Position numbers and translations under genes: made by a program. 64,000 bases of DNA from Fodinibius sediminis (GTDB taxonomy: Bacteria; Bacteroidota; Rhodothermia; Balneolales; Balneolaceae): positions 407,494 to 471,493 of the forward strand of contig NZ_FXTH01000001.1 in the NCBI RefSeq assembly GCF_900182555.1. Reading direction: 5' to 3'. The notes beneath the pieces are model-generated. The model did not search any database, had not been told where the DNA came from, and saw only the letters and a list, made by a program, of their open reading frames with translations. Below are positions 26,078 to 35,004 of this stretch, piece by piece (the first letter of the stretch is position 1; every line of letters begins with the position of its first letter).

Positions 26078-28534
26078 TTACTCTAGTTCTATTAAATTTT
26101 CTACTTCCAAAACATCCTGGTAATAGGGATGGCAGGTGAATATAAGTACTTGGTGCTCTTCCGCAAACTTCTGCAACGCACTCGCCGCCTGCTTGCGACG
26201 GTCCGGATCCATATCTACCATAGGATCATCAAGTACTAACAAACTCGATTGGTCATTTAAGAAATATTCGGAAGCCGTTAACTTCCAAGCTAGTGCTGTA
26301 AGGTCTTTGGTCCCGTGTGAAAGTTTTTCAAAAGTCAATGCCGTCTGTTCAGGAGTTAAAAACGCATCGGGCAACTCACCATCCTGCTTAACCTCCTGAA
26401 ATCTACCATCGCTCATCTCACCAAGCCAACCTGTAAATGACTCTACCAAAGGCTGGTAGGTTTCATCTTCCAAACCAGCTAAGATATCAGTTGTTTCCTC
26501 CTTAACCTTAGCAATACTCTCAGCTTTCTGCTTAATCCTTTCAAAATTTGATGTTAGCTCATTGACTACCTCCTCGTACTCATCTGAACTCTCCTGAGGC
26601 GCGCCGCCGTTAAGCTCGGCAAGCTCTTCTCTTAGGTCTCCTCTCTGCTCCTTAAGGTCATCAATTGAACCATCCAGAGAACCCAGATAATTATTAAAGG
26701 CCTTAACTGAATCGAACTGCTCCGGCAAATCAGGAAGTTCTTCAAGGCGGCCTTCAATTTCTTTTTTGGAACTGGTCAGATCCGCTCTTTCAGAAAACAG
26801 ATTATCAATATCATCATCGTACTCATCCTTCCAAGTGCTGAGGGCTTCACGCATTTTGTCCAGTTCATTCTTCAACTCTCTGCGCTTTTCCTGCAACTGG
26901 TCACGCTCTTCTTGTATAACGCCCAACTCACGTACACCTTCGACATCACCGGCCTCTTCCAGCTTGGTTTTAAGATCTTCATACTCATCATCCCCCAGCT
27001 CGTCCTTAAACTGTCGGGTCGCCTGATTTAGCCTTTTCTTGTAATCTTCATAGAGCTTGTTATCGGAAACAGCATCTTCAAAGTCCTTAACTTCCAGTTT
27101 TTCCAATTTTCCTTTGAGCTGCTCCTCCTTAGCCTCAAGCTCTTCGATAACGGATTCCAAGTCATCTGTCGAAGACTTAACTGTTAGCTGAAGGGTATCA
27201 GTTTTAAGAGTAACAAACCCTTCCTTTTCTACCTCTAAATCTTCTCCTTTTGAAATTTCCCAGCTAGCTTCCTCCCCATCAATATTACTGACTGTTATTT
27301 CAGTATCTTGAAGGGCCGTAACGGAAAGCTTGAGTTTAGATGCTCTTATTGTGGTACGCAGATCCCGTATTGTACCTTTTAACTCCCTTAGCTCAGCAAT
27401 ATCCTTTTCGGTAATCTCCTTAGCTTCTTCCAGGTCTTTTCTTGCCTCCTTGATCCGATTTTCTAGCTGGCTGAGTTTCTCTACTCTTTGCTTCAGATTC
27501 TCAATCTTTGATTTTTTTGCAGCCTTTTGTTGCTCTTCGGCTAAATCGTCTAACTGCTCATTCAGTTCTTCAAGTTCTGGAGTCAGGTTCTCGATTTTAT
27601 CTTCATAAACAGGCCACTTCTTAGCAATCTCTTTAACCCGACCAAACTTTTCCTCAATGGTCTCAAGCTTACTCTCCAATACTTCTCGCTGTTGCAACTC
27701 TTCCTGGATCGGTGATAGGTTACTGTATTCTTGCTCTTTTTCACTCAACTCAGCATTTAATTCTTCGAGTTGGCTATTGAGCTCATCCAGCTGCTCTTCA
27801 TAGGAAATGATTTTGTCATAATGCTTCCGAGCGTTTGCCTTTTGATACCAAGCTTCAAGCACTACTCCAACACCCTGTTGCCAGGGGTTTTGAACTCCTC
27901 TGTCTCGGCCACTTGAATCTTTTTGAGGATAGTTTTTATCTCGATCCCATTTACCAAAGTACGTCTTAAATTCTGATTCCACTTTCTCACGGAATTTATC
28001 AACTGACATTCCTCCGGCTTCCATCACATTCTGACGCAATACATCACTGAGCTCCTGCTGTACTTCAGAATGCTGATCCATACGCTCCATAATCTCATGC
28101 AATCCAGACTGACGAGACATCATAACCTCTCTTACCGTTGAAGGACTTGCAGGAATCAGACTTTCAATAATACTTTGTACATTATCTTCGTCATTAACTT
28201 CAGTACCAGCCGGTTTAATTAGTGTAGCCTCCCCATTACGAAGCCCTGGCCTCCACGTCTTTCTGATTTCATAACAAGTATCAGGATCACTTTTATAAAT
28301 CATAAGCGTAACCCTGATAACATCTCCACCAATCGGTAAAAATGGATCCATTTTATCATCAAAATCTCGACTCGTTAAATTTGATGATGTCAAAAGCCCA
28401 TGGTGAATCGCATGAAAAATCGTTGACTTTCCAACTTCGTTGGGACCCAATACAAGGTTTAGTCCGTCAGTCAGATTCACTTCTTTCTCTTGAATACCTG
28501 CAAATGGATGTAGTTTTATGGACTTAATTTTCAT
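26078..28534 (-). CDS. SbcC/YhaN-like SMC-type ATPase without zinc hook
   Basis: I use the ATG at 28534 ('MKIKSIKLHPFAG'); a GTG at 28546 would add four residues. The 818-residue protein has an N-terminal ABC half with 'LGPNEVGKSTIFHAIHHG' (Walker A), a long coiled-coil middle (about residues 230-680) and a C-terminal half with 'LSHGTKDLTALAWKLTASEY' (signature), 'LLVLDDPMVDMDPDRRKQ' (Walker B) and 'FTCHP'. No Cys-x-x-Cys zinc hook is present, unlike Rad50/SbcC, so it is closer to YhaN-type proteins. It overlaps the SbcD-like gene by 11 bases; together they should form a DNA-end processing complex within the defence operon. Confidence 0.85.
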   Translation of the reverse strand: MKIKSIKLHPFAGIQEKEVNLTDGLNLVLGPNEVGKSTIFHAIHHGLLTSSNLTSRDFDDKMDPFLPIGGDVIRVTLMIYKSDPDTCYEIRKTWRPGLRNGEATLIKPAGTEVNDEDNVQSIIESLIPASPSTVREVMMSRQSGLHEIMERMDQHSEVQQELSDVLRQNVMEAGGMSVDKFREKVESEFKTYFGKWDRDKNYPQKDSSGRDRGVQNPWQQGVGVVLEAWYQKANARKHYDKIISYEEQLDELNSQLEELNAELSEKEQEYSNLSPIQEELQQREVLESKLETIEEKFGRVKEIAKKWPVYEDKIENLTPELEELNEQLDDLAEEQQKAAKKSKIENLKQRVEKLSQLENRIKEARKDLEEAKEITEKDIAELRELKGTIRDLRTTIRASKLKLSVTALQDTEITVSNIDGEEASWEISKGEDLEVEKEGFVTLKTDTLQLTVKSSTDDLESVIEELEAKEEQLKGKLEKLEVKDFEDAVSDNKLYEDYKKRLNQATRQFKDELGDDEYEDLKTKLEEAGDVEGVRELGVIQEERDQLQEKRRELKNELDKMREALSTWKDEYDDDIDNLFSERADLTSSKKEIEGRLEELPDLPEQFDSVKAFNNYLGSLDGSIDDLKEQRGDLREELAELNGGAPQESSDEYEEVVNELTSNFERIKQKAESIAKVKEETTDILAGLEDETYQPLVESFTGWLGEMSDGRFQEVKQDGELPDAFLTPEQTALTFEKLSHGTKDLTALAWKLTASEYFLNDQSSLLVLDDPMVDMDPDRRKQAASALQKFAEEHQVLIFTCHPYYQDVLEVENLIELE

Positions 28535-29636
28535 CTTGTACCTCACTAATTAATTCATATGCCGTTTGTAACGCCTCTTCTTGATCGTTTTCAATAAACC
28601 TTGATAATAATCGGTCAGGAAAAGATTCCTGCGGAAACTCTTCTTCAACCTGTTCTTTCGTAATTCTCCGCTTTAGGTCCGAGTCATCCAACTTTAGATA
28701 GAAGAATGCCTCTCGAAGCTTTGGGAAAATTTCTTCATGCCAACTTTTACAAGCCTCTTCTTCAAGCTTACCGTTAATAGTTAATCGACAGACAACCTCT
28801 TGGCTTTCCTCTTGTTCAGCCCTTTGCAGCAAGTTTTCTAGTTCTTCTTTTGAGGTTACATGCTCATCCCAATTTTCAAATCGATATTTGCCGGTCAATA
28901 ACTGTTGAACGTACACCTCTTTTGATTCCCCGATCTCTACTAACAATGCCGTTCCACCGTGCGGGCAATTTGCTGTGTCAGGTTCAGGAGTTCCTGAATA
29001 TAATATTCGGTCCTTCTGTCCTGGGTTATCTGGCCATGGCACATGGATATGTCCCAACAGCCAAAGGTCAACCCCACTATCGGACAACTCTTCTTGAGTC
29101 ATCGGATAGTGTTCATCATTCATATCAGGAGCAACGCCCGGGACACTTCCATGGGCAATCCCGATATTGATTAACTCGGAATCTTTTTCAACGTCGGCAA
29201 TCCAACCTATTTCGTTTTCTGATGAATGCTTTGAATGACATGGCGCCGGGTATATTGTTGCCGGCAAATCATAGTCTCCCAATGATTTTGGAGCTTTCTC
29301 ACCTAACACTATTACATGATCATCCTTGGCATCATTAACATATCGCCATAAATCACTTTCGGGCGTCACATAATCATGATTTCCAGGCAACAACAGTACT
29401 GGACCTCTTTCAAATCTGTTCAAAATTTGGATAACCCGTTCTACATCAGCTTTGTTCATCCTCGGGCGTTCAAACAGATCACCAGCAATAACGATCACAT
29501 CACATTGCTTTTCATTCGCTTTGGATATCAGATTTTCAAGTGTCTCATATCGCGCCTCACTTAATTCTTCCGAAACTTCTGCATACCCACTAAATCCCCG
29601 GCCAAGATGAACATCTGCAAAATGGAGTATTTTCAT
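28524..29636 (-). CDS. SbcD/YhaO-like DNA exonuclease (metallophosphoesterase)
   Basis: The 370-residue protein carries all calcineurin-like phosphoesterase motifs of Mre11/SbcD: 'FADVHLGRGF', 'VIAGDLFE', 'LLPGNHDY', 'IAHGSVPG' and 'LLGHIHVP', within residues 1-200. The C-terminal part is acidic and helical and probably docks on the SMC-like partner encoded next. SbcCD-type complexes cut hairpins and blocked DNA ends. It is 18 bp from the receiver-HEPN-like gene, so it belongs to the same transcript. Motifs are intact. Confidence 0.88.
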   Translation of the reverse strand: MKILHFADVHLGRGFSGYAEVSEELSEARYETLENLISKANEKQCDVIVIAGDLFERPRMNKADVERVIQILNRFERGPVLLLPGNHDYVTPESDLWRYVNDAKDDHVIVLGEKAPKSLGDYDLPATIYPAPCHSKHSSENEIGWIADVEKDSELINIGIAHGSVPGVAPDMNDEHYPMTQEELSDSGVDLWLLGHIHVPWPDNPGQKDRILYSGTPEPDTANCPHGGTALLVEIGESKEVYVQQLLTGKYRFENWDEHVTSKEELENLLQRAEQEESQEVVCRLTINGKLEEEACKSWHEEIFPKLREAFFYLKLDDSDLKRRITKEQVEEEFPQESFPDRLLSRFIENDQEEALQTAYELISEVQDEN

Positions 29637-29654
29637 AAAACTATTTTCTCTTGA

Positions 29655-30575
29655 TTAATTTTTCAGTTCTTGTAACCAGCTATAGTACCAATCCAAAATA
29701 TTAAGAAGGGAAAAGGTAGCTGACTTCAAAGTTATATTACTTACGTTATAAGAATAGTCATGGCTGCCAGCTTTACTACATAAGTTTCTTATTTGACTCA
29801 ATTCCCAACCAATATGATTAGGCACAATCCTATCATTTGCTTTGAATGTATTCTTTTTAGTATCACCATTTTCTTTCACTTCAATATCAACGCTCCGAAA
29901 TGTAACATAACGTTCACACCAAGTCGCAGCTATTTCATCTTCATCCGTGTCATAAAATTCTTTCGGTATAAATCCCAAATCTGCCATTCCCTTATATAAA
30001 GGTTCTAAGAATGTTCTAATAAGAGACAAGTTTGCTCTAATTACTGATTGTTCTTTACTATCTAGGGCATTAAGGATTTGTATCAAGTCAAGTGCTTTTC
30101 GATCTGGAAAATATTTGTTTACAAATAGGCTAAATACATTCGGATATTTCTTTTTGTATTTATACATATTAGAATTCTCAATCATACCCTTTAGAGTATC
30201 GAGCATCTCATCCTCTTCTTTAAACTTTTCAAAGATGTCAATATCCTCGTACTCAGTAACGTCCTGCATATCTTCGAAATAACCAGTATTAATTACTCTC
30301 GGAATTAATTTTCCTTCTTCTCCAAGTTCGCGTAATTTTTTTAATGCTTTATAAGCATGGACGTCCTTTTCTACTGGTTTATCAGCCGAAAGATGCCCTT
30401 TCCCATCTAATATTAAACCATCATAAAACGGAAAATTGTCGGTTAGTTCTGCAAGTCCATCTTCTAGATTGTCAAAGTGTATTAACTCAATATCCTTATA
30501 AGCTGCATTATCTTCTAAGGAATCAGCATAATCTTCTTCATTTTCAATAATCATAACTTTTAAAAAATCTGACAT
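29655..30575 (-). CDS. Response-regulator receiver fused to a HEPN-like C-terminal domain
   Basis: Residues 1-130 form a receiver (REC) fold: acidic pocket 'VMIIENEEDY', phospho-acceptor Asp57 in 'GLILDGKGH', switch Thr97 in 'IPRVINTGYFED' and Lys117/119 in 'DIFEKFKEED'. The acidic pair is Glu-Asn-Glu rather than the usual Asp-Asp, so phosphorylation chemistry may differ. Residues about 135-306 are all-helical with 'HIGWELSQIRNLCSKAGSHDYSY', which resembles the Arg...His region of HEPN/abortive-infection C-terminal domains but with a longer Arg-to-His gap (Arg263, His272) than the usual RxxxxxH. No DNA-binding output domain is present. It starts one base after the histidine-kinase gene stops, so they are a natural pair. 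Confidence 0.72.
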   Translation of the reverse strand: MSDFLKVMIIENEEDYADSLEDNAAYKDIELIHFDNLEDGLAELTDNFPFYDGLILDGKGHLSADKPVEKDVHAYKALKKLRELGEEGKLIPRVINTGYFEDMQDVTEYEDIDIFEKFKEEDEMLDTLKGMIENSNMYKYKKKYPNVFSLFVNKYFPDRKALDLIQILNALDSKEQSVIRANLSLIRTFLEPLYKGMADLGFIPKEFYDTDEDEIAATWCERYVTFRSVDIEVKENGDTKKNTFKANDRIVPNHIGWELSQIRNLCSKAGSHDYSYNVSNITLKSATFSLLNILDWYYSWLQELKN

Positions 30576-30576
30576 A

Positions 30577-33417
30577 TCAAATTCTCTTAGGAATTAGTAT
30601 TTCCATTTCAACATTGTAATAAGAAGGCTCTGTATCATCACCCACAATTCGATCCAAAGAGCCCTCATGTGATTCAATGACTTTATTAATTAAATATCCT
30701 CCAAGGCCAGTACCACTTTCTTTGCCAGCCTTTTCCTTAAACCCTTTATACTGTATATCGAAATTAAAACCAGGAGGAAAAGGCTTGCCATTATTCGCAT
30801 AATAAATTCTCACATTGCCATCTTCAGTATTAGATATCTCAAAAAATAACTCCAATTTTGGGTCTTTAATTCTTCCATGCCTTTCAGCATTAATAATTAA
30901 ATTTGAAATTGCTTCCTGAAACCAAAACCTATCAATTGGCGCTTCAATTTTATCTCCTTTGCATTTTATAAATGTTCTCTCTTTATCAATATTAAGTCCT
31001 TCGAACACCTCCTTGATGAACTGTCCAACCTTTACGAATTCAAGATCCAAAACCGATTTTTTTAGATCTATGATAGACTTCATCTTATGAAGGATATCAT
31101 TAAGCTCTTCAAACTTTCTATCTATTCTATCAAAAACCTCTGCTACCGATTTAACTTTTTCTTTGTCTTGACCAGTAACAGGCCGGATAGGCATCTCCCA
31201 ATTAAAGCCCTTTCCCTTTTCTTCCAAATCACTCAAAAATAACTTCGTAGTCGCAAAGTCATTTTTAATAGGGCCAATTTTGTTTTTAAGACTGTGTCGC
31301 ATATTAGCAAGGATTACCTTTTCCTTTTCTTCATAATCCCGCTCACTTTCTTCTCTTTTTAGCAGAGTTTGCTTGAATTCAAAAACTTGCTTTTCCTGCT
31401 CTTCAATTGGAGGAACAAAAAACTTCAGGTCTAATAAATCCCTCAAATTGAGTCTTTGCACAGTAGTTCCCCTCATATTAAGCTCTACCTGAACACGAGT
31501 TGTCTCTTGAGTTATCTGATAATGTAAATATTCAGGTAATATCTTGGTCTCATCTGGAATTAGGGCTACAACATCATTTCCAAGCAAAATTTCAGGATTT
31601 TTAGAATCAGGAGTAAATACCGTAGGATTCAAACTCTTTCCAATACGATTTACTAAAACAGCCTTAGAACTTATCAGGCTTTTCTTGACCTTGCTGTCTT
31701 CAACGGGATATGAAATTTTCTCTAACCCTGCATACCTGAGATGGACAAAGTTTTTTTGGGTGTTTAGATCACGTACCGTCACACAATTAATTCCAGAACT
31801 ATAATGCCAAGATTCCCAATTTTCACTTGTCTCAAATTTACCATCTTCTTTATTCTCTGCTTTTTTTATTCGAAACTTTCCAAGTACTCTATCTTTAACT
31901 AAATCTTTTAAGGATACTATTTTTTCCTTATCACCTGCTAAGAAATGCTTAACCTTTTCTAGTTCTGGATGTATATAATTGGATGGATTTAAACTGTTAC
32001 GGTTCTCGAAAACTTCTTCAGCGGCAACGAATCTTGAAAATCCCTCAATTTCAGTATGTGTCTCAAAATGTGATTTTGCTTTTTTTGACAACTCCTTAAA
32101 ATGAGTAGCACTAAATGAATCCATTTTTTGATCAAAATCAGCCAAGAATATTTCATTATGATACTTGCCCTTATCTAAGATAAAAATGAACGTTGGAACA
32201 GAGGTATTTTTGAAAACTTTATTAGGTAACTTAATGACTGCTTCAACCAAGCCTTCGTGTACTAACGTCTTTCTTATTTTACTACCACTATTATTTGTAA
32301 GAGGGGAGCTTGAAGTGATAGCAACGACTTTTCCATTCTTATTAACAGAGTTCAACATCTTTTGTATGTAATACCACTCAGCAGTCCGGCTATCCCCGTA
32401 TTTTAAGTAATAAGGGTTTTCATTAAATTTGGGCTTTCTCCTTCCAAATGGTAGCTGTGATATAGCTAAATCAAAATTGCTAGTCTCGTTTTCTTGTAAT
32501 GAATCACCCTTTATTAAATTAAAATCACGATAGTTTAAAGAAACAAAATTATGTAGGGCTAAAGAATAAATCGATTTATCATTAACATGACCAGCAAAGT
32601 GAATATCCTCTTTCCAATTGAAAATTTCCTTTAAAGTCTTGATAAAGAAATTTGGCTCACTAACTACTGGATTGTAAACGCTCTTAACATCTTCTATTTG
32701 AATAAACTTACCTATTAAAGAAAAGATCTCATTCGGGATAGAAACATGTAATTTTCCTTCTCCTGTTTTTAATAGATAATCTGTTATCTCTGAGTAGATA
32801 TCAGAGAAATCTTTATTAGAAAACTTCTCTTTTGAAAAATTAAATTCTGAAAAATCATGAATTATATTTAACAACTGATCACCTTCAATATCATTCAAAG
32901 CATCTTGTGAGATATCAAATATCTCGAAATAATCCTCATAAGCTTGCGAGAGATTGTTCTCAAGCTTATCAAAGTTTTTGGATATAGCAGTTTTTAGATC
33001 TGATGAATCATTCACGTAATGAAGCTTATTCAGTGGCATTAAGTAGTCATTAAATAAGTTCTTGGTACTACTGCCACTGTAAGTATCTTCAAATCTCTTG
33101 TATAGTAAGAGACTTAGAAAAATCTCGTAGTTATCGAAATTACTATTTCTGAAATATGAAAAAAGATTCCACAGCTTCGATGTGATTTCATTTACTGTTT
33201 TCTGCTTCTGGGACTTTCTTTGTTTTAACCTTATTTTCTCACCACGTACCGTGAACGTATCAGAATGCTCCCTTACTCTCATAAGTACTTTTGTCGGAGA
33301 AACAGATTTATAACTATCATACTTTTTGGACAGTATTTGAGCTATTTCTTCAGCAGTAAGACTTCTCTTACTGTCTTCCAAAACGTTAATAATATCAGTT
33401 TTAAAATCTTTACTCAT
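30577..33417 (-). CDS. Histidine kinase fused to an inactivated type I methylase and specificity domain
   Basis: This 946-residue protein has four parts. Residues 1-65 are a HARE-type winged helix ('LTAEEIAQILSKKY'). Residues about 75-480 follow the N6-methylase fold, but the SAM motif reads 'VYNPVVSEPNFF' where GxG is expected and the catalytic motif reads 'DLAISQLPFG' in place of NPPF, so methylation is unlikely. Residues about 498-680 are one HsdS-like target-recognition domain ending 'PPIEEQEKQVFEF'. Residues 695-946 are a histidine-kinase core: H-box 'NMRHSLKNKIG' (His708), N-box 'EAISNLIINAERHG', G1 'YANNGKPF' and G2 'GTGLGGYLINKVIESHEG'. It is the first gene after a sigma-54 promoter and pairs with the receiver gene. 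I infer a DNA-sensing kinase. Confidence 0.82.
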   Translation of the reverse strand: MSKDFKTDIINVLEDSKRSLTAEEIAQILSKKYDSYKSVSPTKVLMRVREHSDTFTVRGEKIRLKQRKSQKQKTVNEITSKLWNLFSYFRNSNFDNYEIFLSLLLYKRFEDTYSGSSTKNLFNDYLMPLNKLHYVNDSSDLKTAISKNFDKLENNLSQAYEDYFEIFDISQDALNDIEGDQLLNIIHDFSEFNFSKEKFSNKDFSDIYSEITDYLLKTGEGKLHVSIPNEIFSLIGKFIQIEDVKSVYNPVVSEPNFFIKTLKEIFNWKEDIHFAGHVNDKSIYSLALHNFVSLNYRDFNLIKGDSLQENETSNFDLAISQLPFGRRKPKFNENPYYLKYGDSRTAEWYYIQKMLNSVNKNGKVVAITSSSPLTNNSGSKIRKTLVHEGLVEAVIKLPNKVFKNTSVPTFIFILDKGKYHNEIFLADFDQKMDSFSATHFKELSKKAKSHFETHTEIEGFSRFVAAEEVFENRNSLNPSNYIHPELEKVKHFLAGDKEKIVSLKDLVKDRVLGKFRIKKAENKEDGKFETSENWESWHYSSGINCVTVRDLNTQKNFVHLRYAGLEKISYPVEDSKVKKSLISSKAVLVNRIGKSLNPTVFTPDSKNPEILLGNDVVALIPDETKILPEYLHYQITQETTRVQVELNMRGTTVQRLNLRDLLDLKFFVPPIEEQEKQVFEFKQTLLKREESERDYEEKEKVILANMRHSLKNKIGPIKNDFATTKLFLSDLEEKGKGFNWEMPIRPVTGQDKEKVKSVAEVFDRIDRKFEELNDILHKMKSIIDLKKSVLDLEFVKVGQFIKEVFEGLNIDKERTFIKCKGDKIEAPIDRFWFQEAISNLIINAERHGRIKDPKLELFFEISNTEDGNVRIYYANNGKPFPPGFNFDIQYKGFKEKAGKESGTGLGGYLINKVIESHEGSLDRIVGDDTEPSYYNVEMEILIPKRI

Positions 33418-33457
33418 AAGTCTGTATATCTGACTTTTATATCTTGGTTAGTATACC

Positions 33458-33473
33458 TGCAATTCTCAGACCA
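33458..33473 (-). promoter_or_regulatory. Sigma-54 (-24/-12) promoter for the defence operon
   Basis: On the minus strand the sequence TGGTCTGAGAATTGCA keeps the essential -24 TGG and -12 TTGCA of the sigma-54 consensus at exact spacing (GG, ten bases, GC). It ends 41 bp upstream of the kinase gene's start codon, leaving a leader of about 30 bases. A sigma-54 activator gene is divergent from it. The -24 CACG part is not conserved. Confidence 0.72.
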
Positions 33474-33483
33474 ACACCATAAC

Positions 33484-33551
33484 AGTTGATAAAAAGCAAT
33501 AAAAGGATAAATTTAGTATCAACTATTTTAAATAACTATCAATAATTGATA
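33484..33551. promoter_or_regulatory. Four TTGATA half-sites: candidate activator-binding sites
   Basis: AGTTGATA (33484-33491) and TATCAACT (33517-33524) form a separated inverted repeat. TATCAA-TAA-TTGATA (33537-33551) is a compact palindrome ending one base before the activator's ATG. All four share TTGATA and lie upstream of the sigma-54 promoter relative to the operon, where an enhancer-binding protein should sit. The palindrome over the activator start would also allow self-repression. Confidence 0.6.
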
Positions 33552-33552
33552 T

Positions 33553-35004
33553 ATGAAAATCCTTATCTCTTGGATTGCTTATAATAACGATTTCGATGCT
33601 GGGGAAGTAAATGAATCTGGCCCGACATATAATTTTCACAATTATTTCTACGAAGAAGAAGAAGGATATGATAAACACCTCTTATTAGCTGCAGAATCTT
33701 CAGAGAATCTCAGAATTACTCAGCTGCAGAATAAATTAGAGCGTGATTTTCCACAGCATCAGATCGAACCTAAGATTATTAAGATAAATGATCCTATTGA
33801 TCTTAGAGAAGTAAAAACGAAAGTTGAACCCATACTATTAGATCTTTCTGAACATCAAATAGATATCTTTTTCTCTCCAGGTACCTCAATTATGCAGGTA
33901 GCTTGGTATGTATGCCATTCATCTCTTGGTCTTAACACACGATTAATACAAGTTCGCCCTTCGAGATATTCAGAGAACGATGAGCCAGAACGCTTAATAA
34001 TGGACGTTGATACATCTGATATTCCAAAGGGTATAATTTTAAAACAAAAACACTTAGGATCTAAAACCTACGAACATGTAGAAGACTATCTAATTACCGA
34101 ATCAATTAAACCTGTTTATGAAAACGCCAGTAAAATTGCAGAAACCGATAATATAACCACCTTAATTCACGGCGAAACGGGAACTGGTAAAGAACACCTT
34201 GCCCGTTTCATCCACGACAATTCTATCAGAAGTGAAGAACCTTACATTCCCATAAATTGCTCCGCTTTTAATGACAACTTATTAGAATCAAGACTTTTCG
34301 GTCATAAAAAAGGGGCTTTTACAGGAGCAAATGAAGATAAAGACGGAATATTTAAAAAAGCTGATGGTGGTACTGTTTTCCTAGATGAAATAGGAGATAT
34401 ATCACCTTATATGCAGCAGGCTTTATTACGTGTGTTAGAAGAAAAGGAGATTACACCTGTTGGGGGAACTCCTGAGAAAGTGGATGTTAGAATTATTGCA
34501 GCAAGTAACAAAAACTTGGTACAACTTTGTAAAGACGATGAATTCAGGTGGGATCTTTTCTATAGGCTAAATGTAGCTCCACTAGAATTACCTAGCCTAC
34601 AAGAGAGAGGAAAAGAAGAAATTGAAAAGATGATCAACTTTTTCATCGATCAGAAAAAAGAGACGTTAAAAAAGTCTACTAAGCTTGAGTTGTCAAAGGA
34701 GGCAAAAAGTAAACTCGTCAATTATGGCTATCCAGGAAATATCAGAGAACTTGAAAACCTAATTGAACGACTCTATGTGTTTACTGAAGATGAAGTAACT
34801 GAAAATGACATTCCTCGATTTGTGAAAGAGAATGATAATGAAAAATCCCTTCTGCTTGACGATATAGAGAAAGGACATATTAAATATGTCATGGATTTGT
34901 ATAACGGTAATCAGTCCCGTTCGGCTGATGCCATGGGTATTGTAGTAAATACTCTTAAAAGTAAAATGGAGAAATATGGCTTGGTTAGGGAAGACTTCTT
35001 ATAG
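33553..35004 (+). CDS. Sigma-54 activator with CARF-like (RtcR-type) sensor domain
   Basis: The 483-residue protein has an N-terminal Rossmann-like sensor (about 1-160) with 'FFSPGTSIMQVAWYVCHSS', a motif like the nucleotide-binding loop of CARF domains such as that of RtcR. The AAA+ domain has Walker A 'GETGTGKEHLARF', the sigma-54 contact loop 'GAFTGA' (254-259), Walker B 'GGTVFLDEIGD' and the arginine-finger region 'FRWDLFYRLN'. The Fis-type helix-turn-helix covers about 440-478. In E. coli, RtcR turns on RNA-repair genes in response to RNA ends. Here it should activate the divergent defence operon when a nucleotide or RNA signal binds. It is slightly shorter than E. coli RtcR. All ATPase and GAFTGA residues are intact. 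Confidence 0.85.
   Translation: MKILISWIAYNNDFDAGEVNESGPTYNFHNYFYEEEEGYDKHLLLAAESSENLRITQLQNKLERDFPQHQIEPKIIKINDPIDLREVKTKVEPILLDLSEHQIDIFFSPGTSIMQVAWYVCHSSLGLNTRLIQVRPSRYSENDEPERLIMDVDTSDIPKGIILKQKHLGSKTYEHVEDYLITESIKPVYENASKIAETDNITTLIHGETGTGKEHLARFIHDNSIRSEEPYIPINCSAFNDNLLESRLFGHKKGAFTGANEDKDGIFKKADGGTVFLDEIGDISPYMQQALLRVLEEKEITPVGGTPEKVDVRIIAASNKNLVQLCKDDEFRWDLFYRLNVAPLELPSLQERGKEEIEKMINFFIDQKKETLKKSTKLELSKEAKSKLVNYGYPGNIRELENLIERLYVFTEDEVTENDIPRFVKENDNEKSLLLDDIEKGHIKYVMDLYNGNQSRSADAMGIVVNTLKSKMEKYGLVREDFL

Noticed and set aside
30577..33417. A functional second HsdM or type IIG methylase
   Set aside because: The SAM motif and the NPPF motif are both degenerate, and the C-terminus is a histidine-kinase core rather than a nuclease.
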